DNA of 7,403 nucleotides from Streptomyces lilacinus (GTDB taxonomy: Bacteria; Actinomycetota; Actinomycetes; Streptomycetales; Streptomycetaceae): assembly GCA_000715685.1 (NCBI GenBank), contig KL569408.1, positions 49,627 to 57,029 of the forward strand, in the 5' to 3' direction. The translations under genes were made by a program, and so were the position numbers. Under the pieces are notes generated by a model that was not told where the DNA came from, searched no databases, and saw nothing but the letters and a program-made list of their open reading frames with translations. Positions 1 to 7,403 of this stretch are shown here, in pieces. Positions within the stretch are counted from its first letter, which is position 1; every line of letters begins with the position of its first letter.

Positions 1-6
1 GGGAAT

Positions 7-36
7 GAGAGGGTCGTCCGCGAGGACGGCCCTCTC
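7..36 (+). terminator. Terminator hairpin of an upstream gene outside the window
   Basis: Arms 7-19 and 24-36 pair over 13 bp with a single G-T wobble (14 with 29) around a GCGA loop of the stable GNRA class. The + strand continues with a weak T-rich stretch (cgtcgtttg), whereas the - strand has no T tract, so it most likely ends a + strand gene lying left of the window. Streptomyces terminators often lack a strong U-tail. A bidirectional role cannot be excluded. Confidence 0.7.
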
Positions 37-190
37 GTCGTTTGTCCGTACCATCGTCACCCCCCCCGGTCGCCGGCCGGAACCTCCCAACAGGCCGCCG
101 TCTCAAGGGACTTGATTACCCACCCGTGGTCCTCCCTTGATCGCTTCTTGGCGAACGCATGCCCCCTGGATGAACGGTTTATCGACCAGA

Positions 191-213
191 GTGATGCGAC
201 CATTACGCATCGC
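191..213. promoter_or_regulatory. Inverted repeat just upstream of the peptidase ribosome-binding site
   Basis: GTGATGCG (191-198) and CGCATCGC (206-213) form 8-position arms with one T/G mismatch, separated by a 7-nt AT-richer spacer. The dyad ends one base before the Shine-Dalgarno run. It could be a DNA operator for a repressor or a 5'-UTR hairpin that affects ribosome access. No clear -35/-10 pair was found in 37-225, so where transcription starts is unknown. The rest of 37-190 shows nothing recognisable. Confidence 0.4.
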
Positions 214-220
214 AGGGGGG
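214..220 (+). promoter_or_regulatory. Ribosome-binding site that fixes the peptidase start
   Basis: The purine run AGGGGGG lies 5 nt before TTG at 226. This start places a textbook signal peptide exactly at the N-terminus. The longer in-frame alternative, TTG at 112, has no comparable site and would bury the signal sequence behind 38 unrelated residues. Confidence 0.6.
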
Positions 221-225
221 TTCCC

Positions 226-2193
226 TTGACCTCGAGCCGCTCCAGAGCGCGCACCGGACTGTCCCTGGCGGCGACGCTGCCCTTGATCGCCGGGGCGTTC
301 GCGCTCGGCGTGCCCGCCGCCCACGCCGACTCCGGCCCGCACGACCGCCAGTCCCTCGTGGGCACCAAGCCCGTGTGGGCCACCGACACGGCCGACCGGG
401 GCGCCGTGCCGGCGGCGAAGACCGTGACCGCCCGCGTCTACCTCGCCGGTCGCGACGCCAAGGGCCTCGCCGCCTACGCCCGGGCGGTCTCGGACCCGAA
501 GTCGCCGTCGTACGGCAAGTTCCTCACCGCCCGACAGGCGAAGGATCGTTTCGGCGCGACCCGGGACCAGATATCCGGGGTCACCCGCTGGCTGACCTCC
601 GCCGGCCTCGCGGTGACCGGCCGCAACGACCACTACCTGACCGTGACCGGAGACGCCGCGGCCGCCCGCAAGGCCTTCGGCACCGAGCTCCACACCTACG
701 TCAAGGACGGCCGGACCTACCACGCCCCGGCGCGGAACGCCTCGGTCCCCGCCGACCTGGGCGGCGCCGTCCTCACCGTCGTCGGCCTGAACGACGCCCC
801 GCGCCTCGCCCACCACCGCGAGACGCTGCCCCCGCCCAGCCCCCTCTTCCGCAACGCCGGGCCCTTCTCCACGTACTACGGCTCGAACGTGAACACCGCC
901 CTGCCCTCCGCGTACGGCGGGCCCGCGCCGTACGCCGTCAAGGGCTACACCGGCAAGCAGCTGCGCGCCGCGTACGGGGCGAAGAACTTCACCGGCAAGG
1001 GCGTCACCGTGGCCGTCACGGACGCGTACGCCTCGCCGACCATCGCCAAGGACCTCGGCGAGTACGCCCGGCGCAACGGTGACAAGCCCTACCGCAAGGG
1101 CCAGTACGCGCAGGTGCTGCCCGCCGACTGGACGCGCACCGGGCCGCAGGAGTGCGACGCGGCCGGCTGGTACGGCGAGCAGACCCTCGACATCGAGGCC
1201 GTGCACGGCGTCGCCCCGGACGCGAACATCGTCTACGTCGCCGGCGCCTCCTGCCAGGACGACGACCTGATCGACTCCCTCCACAAGATCGTCGACGGGC
1301 GGCTGGCCGACATCGTCTCCAACTCCTGGGGCGACATCGAGACCCACGAGACCCCGGACGTCGCCGCCGCCTACGACCAGGTCTTCCAGACCGGCGCCGT
1401 CGAGGGCATCGGCTTCTACTTCTCCTCCGGCGACGACGGCGACAACGTCGCCAAGCACGGCGTCAAGCAGGTCGACATGCCGGCGAACTCCCCGTGGGTC
1501 ACCTCCGTCGGCGGCACCTCACTGGCCGTCGGCAAGGGCGACAAGTACTTGTGGGAGACCGGCTGGGGGACCCACAAGGCGAACCTGTCGAAGGACGGCC
1601 TGAGCTGGGAGGGCATGCCCGGCGCGTTCGTCGCCGGCGCCGGCGGTGGCACCAGCAAGCTGTTCGAGCAGCCCTTCTACCAGCGCGGCGTCGTCCCCGA
1701 GGCGCTGGCCAAGGCCAACGGCGGCGACAAGCCCATGCGCGTCGGCCCCGACATCGCGGCCGTCGCGGACTCCAGCACCGGCTTCCTGGTCGGCCAGACC
1801 CAGACCGCCCCCGACGGCTCCCAGCGCTACGACGAGTACCGCATCGGCGGCACCTCGCTCGCCGCGCCCGTGATCGCCGGCGTCCAGGCCCTCGCCCAGC
1901 AGGCCCGCCACGGCGTGCCCATCGGCTTCGCCAACCCGGCGATCTACGACCGCTACGGCACCGCCGCCTACCACGACGTCACCGACCACCCGCTGGGCCG
2001 CGGACGGGGCCTCGGCGTCGTCCGCGTCGACTACGCCAACGGCGTCGACGCCAAGGAGGGCCTGCTCACCTCGCTGCGCAGCCTCGGCGGCGACAGCTCG
2101 CTCTCCGCGACCGTCGGCTACGACAACGTCACCGGCGTCGGCTCCCCGGCCGACGGCTACGTCACCTCGTACGTCCCGCGCGGGCACCGCTGA
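226..2193 (+). CDS. Secreted S53 family pro-peptidase (sedolisin/kumamolisin type)
   Basis: A 655-residue secreted serine-carboxyl endopeptidase from TTG 226. Residues 1-34 are a signal peptide: Arg-rich start, hydrophobic core about 11-30, cleavage after AHA. Residues about 46-190 resemble the Pro-kumamolisin activation domain, which in this family inhibits the enzyme until it removes itself. A Pro-rich linker follows, then the catalytic domain from about 240 ([12 protein letters not shown]). The Ser-Glu-Asp triad is present: Glu318 and Asp322 in YGEQTLDIE and Ser544 in GGTSLAAP. Asp403 in YFSSGDDGD is the family's oxyanion-hole Asp, and SNSWGD (365-370) is the usual preceding core strand. 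C-terminal YHDVTDHP and [10 protein letters not shown] fit the calcium site of the family. Only two cysteines exist, Cys310 and Cys343, and they probably form a disulfide. All key residues are intact, so an active enzyme is expected, probably degrading external protein at low pH as characterised relatives do. Its natural substrate is unknown. It stands alone, with a terminator behind it. Confidence 0.95.
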   Translation: MTSSRSRARTGLSLAATLPLIAGAFALGVPAAHADSGPHDRQSLVGTKPVWATDTADRGAVPAAKTVTARVYLAGRDAKGLAAYARAVSDPKSPSYGKFLTARQAKDRFGATRDQISGVTRWLTSAGLAVTGRNDHYLTVTGDAAAARKAFGTELHTYVKDGRTYHAPARNASVPADLGGAVLTVVGLNDAPRLAHHRETLPPPSPLFRNAGPFSTYYGSNVNTALPSAYGGPAPYAVKGYTGKQLRAAYGAKNFTGKGVTVAVTDAYASPTIAKDLGEYARRNGDKPYRKGQYAQVLPADWTRTGPQECDAAGWYGEQTLDIEAVHGVAPDANIVYVAGASCQDDDLIDSLHKIVDGRLADIVSNSWGDIETHETPDVAAAYDQVFQTGAVEGIGFYFSSGDDGDNVAKHGVKQVDMPANSPWVTSVGGTSLAVGKGDKYLWETGWGTHKANLSKDGLSWEGMPGAFVAGAGGGTSKLFEQPFYQRGVVPEALAKANGGDKPMRVGPDIAAVADSSTGFLVGQTQTAPDGSQRYDEYRIGGTSLAAPVIAGVQALAQQARHGVPIGFANPAIYDRYGTAAYHDVTDHPLGRGRGLGVVRVDYANGVDAKEGLLTSLRSLGGDSSLSATVGYDNVTGVGSPADGYVTSYVPRGHR

Positions 2194-2199
2194 CACCCC

Positions 2200-2233
2200 G
2201 GGCCCGCACCGCGTCGTCCGTCGGTGCGGGCCC
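2200..2233 (+). terminator. Peptidase gene terminator hairpin
   Basis: GGGCCCGCACCG (2200-2211) and CGGTGCGGGCCC (2222-2233) are perfect 12-bp arms around a 10-nt loop, starting 6 nt after the peptidase stop. No T-run follows, which is common in Streptomyces. A further GGGCCC at 2235-2240 repeats the palindrome also present in both arms. The 3' arm covers the position where a -35 box for the downstream leuS promoter would fall. Confidence 0.8.
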
Positions 2234-2247
2234 TGGGCCCGCTGGGG

Positions 2248-2253
2248 TAACCT
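2248..2253 (+). promoter_or_regulatory. Probable -10 box of the leuS leader transcript
   Basis: TAACCT matches the TAnnnT form of actinobacterial housekeeping -10 elements and ends 6 nt before the leader-peptide ATG. Transcription would then begin at or within a base or two of that ATG, giving a leaderless leader peptide. No Shine-Dalgarno sequence precedes the ATG. The -35 position (about 2224-2230) has no clear TTGAC match. The same nine bases, GGGTAACCT, precede the degV start. Confidence 0.55.
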
Positions 2254-2259
2254 GACTCC

Positions 2260-2298
2260 ATGCGTGCCGTACGCCTTCTGCTTAGCGAGCCGCGTTGA
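2260..2298 (+). CDS. leuS leader (attenuator) peptide, 12 residues
   Basis: ATG at 2260 opens a 12-codon [15 protein letters not shown], ending at TGA 2296-2298. Codons 6-8 are three consecutive leucines, CTT CTG CTT (2275-2283). CTT is a rare leucine codon in high-GC Streptomyces, which would make translation here sensitive to leucyl-tRNA charging. It sits 6 nt after a -10-like box, with a Rho-independent terminator about 60 nt downstream and leuS beyond that, the arrangement of a classical attenuator. The peptide itself probably has no function: translating it is the signal. A published comparative-genomics survey of actinobacterial RNA regulation predicted leuS attenuators in some Streptomyces (recalled from memory, not checked here). 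Confidence 0.85.
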   Translation: MRAVRLLLSEPR

Positions 2299-2362
2299 TC
2301 AGCACCGGCAGGTGATCGCTGGACTTCCGGCGGTCCGGGCCGGCATCGGCGCGGCATCCCCT
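2284..2362 (+). promoter_or_regulatory. Attenuator pairing regions with mutually exclusive helices
   Basis: Candidate pairings read by eye. A 1:2 structure can form from AGCGA 2284-2288 with TCGCT 2316-2320, or from a local hairpin pairing GATC 2297-2300 with 2314-2317 and ACC 2304-2306 with GGT 2311-2313. The competing 2:3 antiterminator pairs 2310-2316 (AGGTGAT) with 2356-2362 (ATCCCCT), with one mismatch, extended by CGC 2317-2319 with GCG 2351-2353. It captures the 5' arm of the terminator. A ribosome stalled on the Leu codons would cover region 1 and free region 2 to form the antiterminator. A ribosome at the stop codon would cover region 2 and let the terminator form. The exact pairs are inference. 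Confidence 0.55.
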
Positions 2363-2381
2363 CCTGTGCGAGGGGTTTTTT
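2358..2381 (+). terminator. Intrinsic attenuator terminator before leuS
   Basis: CCCCTC (2358-2363) pairs with GAGGGG (2370-2375) around a 6-nt loop, followed at once by six T's (2376-2381). A run of six T's stands out in this GC-rich window, and none of the gene-end hairpins here has one. It lies 65 nt upstream of the leuS start and after the leader-peptide stop, so it can only serve premature termination of the leuS transcript. Confidence 0.85.
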
Positions 2382-2432
2382 CATTTGCGGCGAGCGCGCC
2401 GCAGGCAGACGGGCGACAGACGACGAATCGAT

Positions 2433-2436
2433 GGAG
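2433..2436 (+). promoter_or_regulatory. leuS ribosome-binding site
   Basis: GGAG ends 10 nt before ATG 2447, a slightly long but acceptable spacing. It lies inside a three-codon mini-ORF (ATG GAG CTT TGA, 2431-2442) in another frame. Confidence 0.5.
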
Positions 2437-2446
2437 CTTTGAGACG

Positions 2447-5300
<2,854 letters not shown>

Positions 5301-5303
<3 letters not shown>

Positions 5304-5330
5304 TCCCGGCTGATCCGGTCTGATCCGGTC
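5301..5330 (+). repeat. Three 10-bp tandem repeats carrying a stop in every frame
   Basis: TGATCCCGGC (5301-5310) is followed by two identical TGATCCGGTC units (5311-5330). The first TGA is the leuS stop. Because the period is 10, the TGAs at 5301, 5311 and 5321 fall in all three forward frames. The third is where the frameshifted leuS frame ends. Confidence 0.9.
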
Positions 5331-5387
5331 TAGGGGTTTGTCCCTACGGGCAGGTTGGGGGTTCATCAGGAACCCTCGGCCTGCCCG
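5331..5387 (+). terminator. leuS terminator, small stem plus long hairpin
   Basis: A small stem (TAGGG 5331-5335 with CCCTA 5342-5346) is followed by a long hairpin whose arms 5347-5364 and 5370-5387 pair over 18 positions, three of them G-T wobbles, around a 5-nt loop. The outer eight pairs, CGGGCAGG with CCTGCCCG, are perfect. A loose T-rich stretch (ttgcgttt) follows. It should separate leuS from the next gene. Confidence 0.85.
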
Positions 5388-5437
5388 TTGCGTTTACGGT
5401 GGAGTGGTGGCGGCGCACACCGCCGAGACGTGTGGGT

Positions 5438-5455
5438 CATGCATTGCCGTGCATG
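5438..5455. promoter_or_regulatory. Inverted repeat upstream of the membrane-protein gene
   Basis: CATGCA (5438-5443) and TGCATG (5450-5455) are perfect 6-bp arms around 6 nt, 36 nt before the next start. It may be an operator or a 5'-UTR hairpin. Upstream, TACGGT (5395-5400) is a possible -10 box without a convincing -35. Short palindromes can arise by chance. Confidence 0.3.
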
Positions 5456-5491
5456 CGGGGGATGCCTGTCGAAGGGTGTTGAGGAGCGCAT

Positions 5492-6226
5492 ATGGAAGCC
5501 GCTGCCGTGATCGTCGCGCTGGTCTTCGCGATAGTCGTCGCCCTTTCGGTGTACGCCACGGTCAAGGCGGTACGGGCCGTCCAGCGCGGCGTGGACCGCA
5601 CGGTCACCCAGGCCCGCCGCACGGTCGAGGACACGCGGCTGAAGGCCCGGCAGTACACCCAGGCGGGCCCGGCCGGTGAGGTCGCCCAGCTGCGGCTGTC
5701 GCTGCGCACGTCGATGCGGGCCACGCAGGAGGTGCTGCGGGCCGGCGTGGCGGAGGACCCCTCCCTTTCGGAGTCCCTCGCCCTCTTCGAGCGCCTGAGC
5801 GCGCACGGCCACGAGCTCGACGAAGACCTCCGCAAGCTCGAGACCGAGCCGGACAGGACCCGCGTCGCCGCCTGCCTCCCCGAGCTCCGGGAGCGCACGG
5901 AGCGCGTCACGCACTCGGCGGACTCGCTGCGGTGGGCGGCGCAGGACCGGGCGCGCCAGTTCGCCGAGGACGACCTGGCGGTGCTGAGCGACCAGATCCG
6001 CATGGAGGCGGGGGCGCTGCGGCACTGGGAGACGGACGGCGGGTCGGAGGCGGCGGGGGCCGAGGCGAAGGCGGAGCAGTCCTCGTCGGGGTCGGTTCCG
6101 GATTCCGCGCAGGGCGAGGCGGAGCCGGCGCGGCCCGCGCTCGAGGCGCGGGATATTCGCCGGCAGCCCGGGTATTCATGGCAGAAGGCCGCCTCGCGCG
6201 CCTCGCGACCGGAGCACACCCGCTGA
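5492..6226 (+). CDS. Single-pass membrane protein with a charged helical domain, function unknown
   Basis: A 244-residue protein from ATG 5492, with Shine-Dalgarno GAGGAG (5481-5486) 5 nt upstream. Residues 3-24 are one strongly hydrophobic helix preceded by only one charged residue and followed by a basic stretch (KAVRAVQR, 25-32). The positive-inside rule therefore suggests the C-terminal part is cytoplasmic. Residues about 30-180 are rich in Arg, Glu, Leu and Ala with heptad-like spacing and almost no Gly or Pro after residue 70, so a long helical or coiled-coil domain is likely. Residues about 181-218 are an acidic Ala/Gly/Ser/Glu linker of low complexity, and the last 20 or so residues are basic. 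I recognise no catalytic motif and no named family. It resembles the membrane-anchored hypothetical proteins conserved near leuS in Streptomyces (from memory). A structural or scaffolding role would be a guess. Coding is supported by the start context and typical GC-rich third positions. Confidence 0.85.
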   Translation: MEAAAVIVALVFAIVVALSVYATVKAVRAVQRGVDRTVTQARRTVEDTRLKARQYTQAGPAGEVAQLRLSLRTSMRATQEVLRAGVAEDPSLSESLALFERLSAHGHELDEDLRKLETEPDRTRVAACLPELRERTERVTHSADSLRWAAQDRARQFAEDDLAVLSDQIRMEAGALRHWETDGGSEAAGAEAKAEQSSSGSVPDSAQGEAEPARPALEARDIRRQPGYSWQKAASRASRPEHTR

Positions 6227-6235
6227 GTACGGCCT

Positions 6236-6273
6236 GACCTGCGTAGCAGGTCTCGTACTGCCGCGCGAGCGGC
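6236..6273 (+). terminator. Two adjacent hairpins after the membrane-protein gene
   Basis: GACCTGC (6236-6242) and GCAGGTC (6246-6252) are perfect 7-bp arms with a 3-nt loop. Just downstream, GCCGC (6260-6264) and GCGGC (6269-6273) enclose a GCGA loop. No T-run follows. Together they start 10 nt after the stop codon and could terminate transcription. The first, nearly palindromic, element could instead be an operator for degV, whose -10 box begins 30 nt beyond it. Confidence 0.5.
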
Positions 6274-6281
6274 CGGACGGG

Positions 6282-6287
6282 TAACCT
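6282..6287 (+). promoter_or_regulatory. Probable -10 box for leaderless degV mRNA
   Basis: TAACCT within GGGTAACCT ends 7 nt before ATG 6295, so the transcript would begin at or beside the start codon. No usable Shine-Dalgarno lies before the ATG: a GGGG run ends one base away, too close to work. No -35 match is obvious. Confidence 0.55.
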
Positions 6288-6294
6288 CCGGGGC

Positions 6295-7140
6295 ATGTCC
6301 CGCCATGTCGCGATCATCACCGATTCAACGGCCTACCTGCCCCGGCAGGCGATGGAGCGGCACAGCATCACCGCCGTACCGCTGACGGTCGTCCTGGGCG
6401 ACGAGGCGCTCGAGGAGGGCACCGAGATCTCGGCCCGGTCGGTCGCCCAGGCGCTGCAGAAGCGCAGGCCGGTCACCACCTCGCGGCCCGCACCGGAGGT
6501 GTTCGCCGCCGCCTACCGCGCGGCGGCGGAGGCCGGCGCCGAGGGCATCGTCTCGCTCCACCTCTCCGCGGAGTTCTCCGGCACGTACGACGCCGCGGTG
6601 CTCGCGGCGCGGGAGGCGCCCGTGCCCGTGCGGGTCGTCGACACCGGCATGGTCGCCATGGCGCTCGGCTTCTGCGCGCTGGCCGCGGCCGAGACCGCCC
6701 AGGAAGGCGGCTCGCCGGACGACGTGGTGGCCGCCGCGGAGAAACGCGCGCAGGGCACGGCCGCCTACTTCTACGTGGACACCCTCGACTACCTGCGCCG
6801 CGGCGGCCGCATCGGTGCCGCACAGGCGTTGCTGGGCTCGGCGCTCGCCGTGAAGCCGCTGCTGCAGCTGGACGGCGGCCGCATCGAGCTGCGGGAGAAG
6901 GTGCGCACGGCCTCCAAGGCGATCGCCCGCCTGGAGGAGATCGTCGTGGAGCGGGCGGGCGCCGCGCCCGTCGACATCGCCGTCCACCACCTCGCCGCTC
7001 CCGAGCGGGCGGACCAGCTGGCGGAGCGGCTGCGGGAGCGGCTGCCGGGGCTGGCGGAGCTGTACGTCGGCGAGGTCGGGGCGGTCATCGGGGCGCACAC
7101 CGGGCCGGGGCTGCTGGGCGTGGTGGTCTCACCGAGGTGA
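6295..7140 (+). CDS. DegV family fatty-acid-binding protein (FakB-like)
   Basis: A 281-residue cytoplasmic protein covering the whole DegV fold. Family motifs appear in order: N-terminal IITDSTAYLP (7-16), TTSRPAP (61-67), LSAEFSGTYDAA (90-101) in the fatty-acid pocket region, VDTGMVAMALGF, DYLRRGGRIG (165-174), the LLGSALAVKPLL segment and C-terminal GAHTGPGLLG (266-275). Thr61 or Thr62, Ser95 and His268 sit where FakB proteins hold the fatty-acid carboxylate, and Arg168/169 lies in the conserved Arg-Gly segment. In Firmicutes, FakB presents a bound fatty acid to the kinase FakA, which makes acyl-phosphate for phospholipid synthesis. No FakA-like gene is in this window, so a partner must be elsewhere and the physiological role here is inferred. 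ATG 6295 is chosen because it begins the motif-bearing N-terminus directly and follows a -10-like box, implying a leaderless mRNA. degV is the usual family label, but I give no symbol because the orthologue's name is uncertain. Confidence 0.95.
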   Translation: MSRHVAIITDSTAYLPRQAMERHSITAVPLTVVLGDEALEEGTEISARSVAQALQKRRPVTTSRPAPEVFAAAYRAAAEAGAEGIVSLHLSAEFSGTYDAAVLAAREAPVPVRVVDTGMVAMALGFCALAAAETAQEGGSPDDVVAAAEKRAQGTAAYFYVDTLDYLRRGGRIGAAQALLGSALAVKPLLQLDGGRIELREKVRTASKAIARLEEIVVERAGAAPVDIAVHHLAAPERADQLAERLRERLPGLAELYVGEVGAVIGAHTGPGLLGVVVSPR

Positions 7141-7174
7141 GTGTTGCCGGCGTTGGCACCTGAGGGTGACGAGG

Positions 7175-7201
7175 TTTTCCACAACTGCTCGGTTGTCCAC
7201 G
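7175..7201 (+). promoter_or_regulatory. Two DnaA-box-like 9-mers
   Basis: TTTTCCACA (7175-7183) and TTGTCCACG (7193-7201) each differ by one base from TTGTCCACA, the consensus DnaA box of Streptomyces. They have the same orientation with starts 18 bp apart. ACAAC (7181-7185) and GTTGT (7192-7196) also form a small dyad between them. They lie 35-60 nt after the degV stop and 52-79 nt before the next start. DnaA binding is inference: two boxes are far fewer than an origin carries. Confidence 0.4.
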
Positions 7202-7233
7202 GGATTTGAGCTGCCTCGGTGAGCTCGGGGGAT

Positions 7234-7272
7234 GTCACGTAGCGTCACGTGTCATGACCGACCGCTCACGTG
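7234..7272. repeat. Phased TCACGT repeats over the start of the last gene
   Basis: GTCACGT occurs at 7234-7240 and 7244-7250, and TCACGT again at 7266-7271, with starts 10 and about 22 bp apart, close to one and two helical turns. CACGTG palindromes sit at 7246-7251 and 7267-7272, 21 bp apart. The array overlaps the possible -10 box TAGCGT (7240-7245) and the ATG at 7254, a place where a bound protein would block transcription. Confidence 0.45.
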
Positions 7273-7403
7273 TGGTGATGACTCCCGTCGTGCCGGCGGC
7301 CGCTGTGGACCGCGGCCTCGGCTCGCTGCGCGACCGCGCCTCGGCCGGGCCCGAGGCCGACGGAGGCCGTGCCGGCCGCGGCCGGGGGCGGGACGCGCTG
7401 GGG
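7254..7403 (+). CDS. Start of an unidentified gene cut by the window edge, possibly comEA
   Basis: ATG 7254 opens a frame without a stop for the remaining 50 codons. It begins MTDRSRVVMTPVVPAAAVDR and continues rich in Arg, Gly and Ala, like the low-complexity cytoplasmic N-terminus of many Streptomyces membrane-anchored proteins. TAGCGT (7240-7245) is a possible -10 box 8 nt upstream, and there is no close Shine-Dalgarno, so a leaderless start is plausible. An in-frame ATG at 7278 is an alternative. In Streptomyces the gene after degV in this neighbourhood is commonly comEA, encoding a helix-hairpin-helix DNA-binding protein, followed by comEC (from memory). No such domain is visible here, so the name is only a suggestion. 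Confidence 0.5.
   Translation, partial: MTDRSRVVMTPVVPAAAVDRGLGSLRDRASAGPEADGGRAGRGRGRDALG

Noticed and set aside
112..225. N-terminal extension of the peptidase from TTG 112
   Set aside because: It would put 38 unrelated residues before a clear signal peptide and lacks a Shine-Dalgarno. TTG 226 has one at the right distance.
103..1458. 451-codon minus-strand ORF opposite the peptidase gene
   Set aside because: It lies opposite a gene with a complete set of catalytic motifs. Its translation is Val/Gly/Arg low-complexity, as expected for the antisense of GC-rich codons, and it has no domain.
2264..2446. In-frame extension of leuS upstream to GTG 2264
   Set aside because: It runs through the attenuator terminator and is unlike any LeuRS N-terminus. 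ATG 2447 starts family-like sequence.
2254..2446. T-box riboswitch upstream of leuS
   Set aside because: No T-box consensus sequence or specifier stem was seen. The leader-peptide attenuator explains the region.
5407..5679. Possible leaderless ORF from GTG 5407 with several cysteines
   Set aside because: It overlaps the better supported gene at 5492 and turns into Arg-rich out-of-frame sequence. The TACGGT box before it is weak evidence alone.
5932..6237. 101-codon Gly/Ala-rich + strand ORF inside the membrane-protein gene
   Set aside because: It is an out-of-frame shadow of low complexity without its own ribosome-binding site.
7175..7201. A replication origin at the DnaA-like sites
   Set aside because: Only two imperfect boxes are present. 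A Streptomyces oriC carries many and lies beside dnaA/dnaN, which are not here.

Overview
The window looks like a Streptomyces chromosome segment, or that of a very close relative. It is very GC-rich, codons end mostly in G or C, and no in-frame TTA codon was noticed in the intact genes. It has long hairpins without U-tails at gene ends and TAnnnT -10 boxes placed 6-8 nt before ATG starts, as in leaderless mRNAs. All real genes are on the + strand.

Layout: a terminator hairpin from an unseen upstream gene (7-36); a secreted S53 (sedolisin/kumamolisin) pro-peptidase (226-2193) and its terminator (2200-2233); a ribosome-mediated attenuator made of a probably leaderless promoter, a 12-codon leader peptide with three consecutive Leu codons (2260-2298), competing RNA helices and an intrinsic terminator with six T's (2358-2381); leucyl-tRNA synthetase leuS (2447-5303) with a three-frame stop repeat and a large terminator; a one-pass membrane protein with a charged helical domain (5492-6226); a DegV/FakB-type fatty-acid-binding protein (6295-7140); and the first 50 codons of a further gene (7254 to the edge), by neighbourhood perhaps comEA.

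Two things stand out. First, leuS is controlled by what reads as a textbook leucine attenuator: stalling at the leader Leu codons when charged tRNA-Leu is short would favour an antiterminator and raise synthetase production. Second, leuS as given is broken. About 26 nt are missing at 3998-4001, removing roughly ten residues of a conserved segment and shifting the frame. Because the shifted frame stays open, it gives a 958-residue ORF of normal length whose second half is Arg-rich nonsense. A sequencing or assembly error is the likeliest cause in an essential gene, but a real pseudogene with a second leuS elsewhere is possible.

The genes do not form one obvious operon. The peptidase, leuS and the membrane-protein gene are each followed by hairpins, and leuS, degV and the last gene each have their own promoter-like box. 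No tRNA, rRNA, CRISPR array, insertion sequence or phage gene was seen. No gene-free stretch exceeds about 225 bases.
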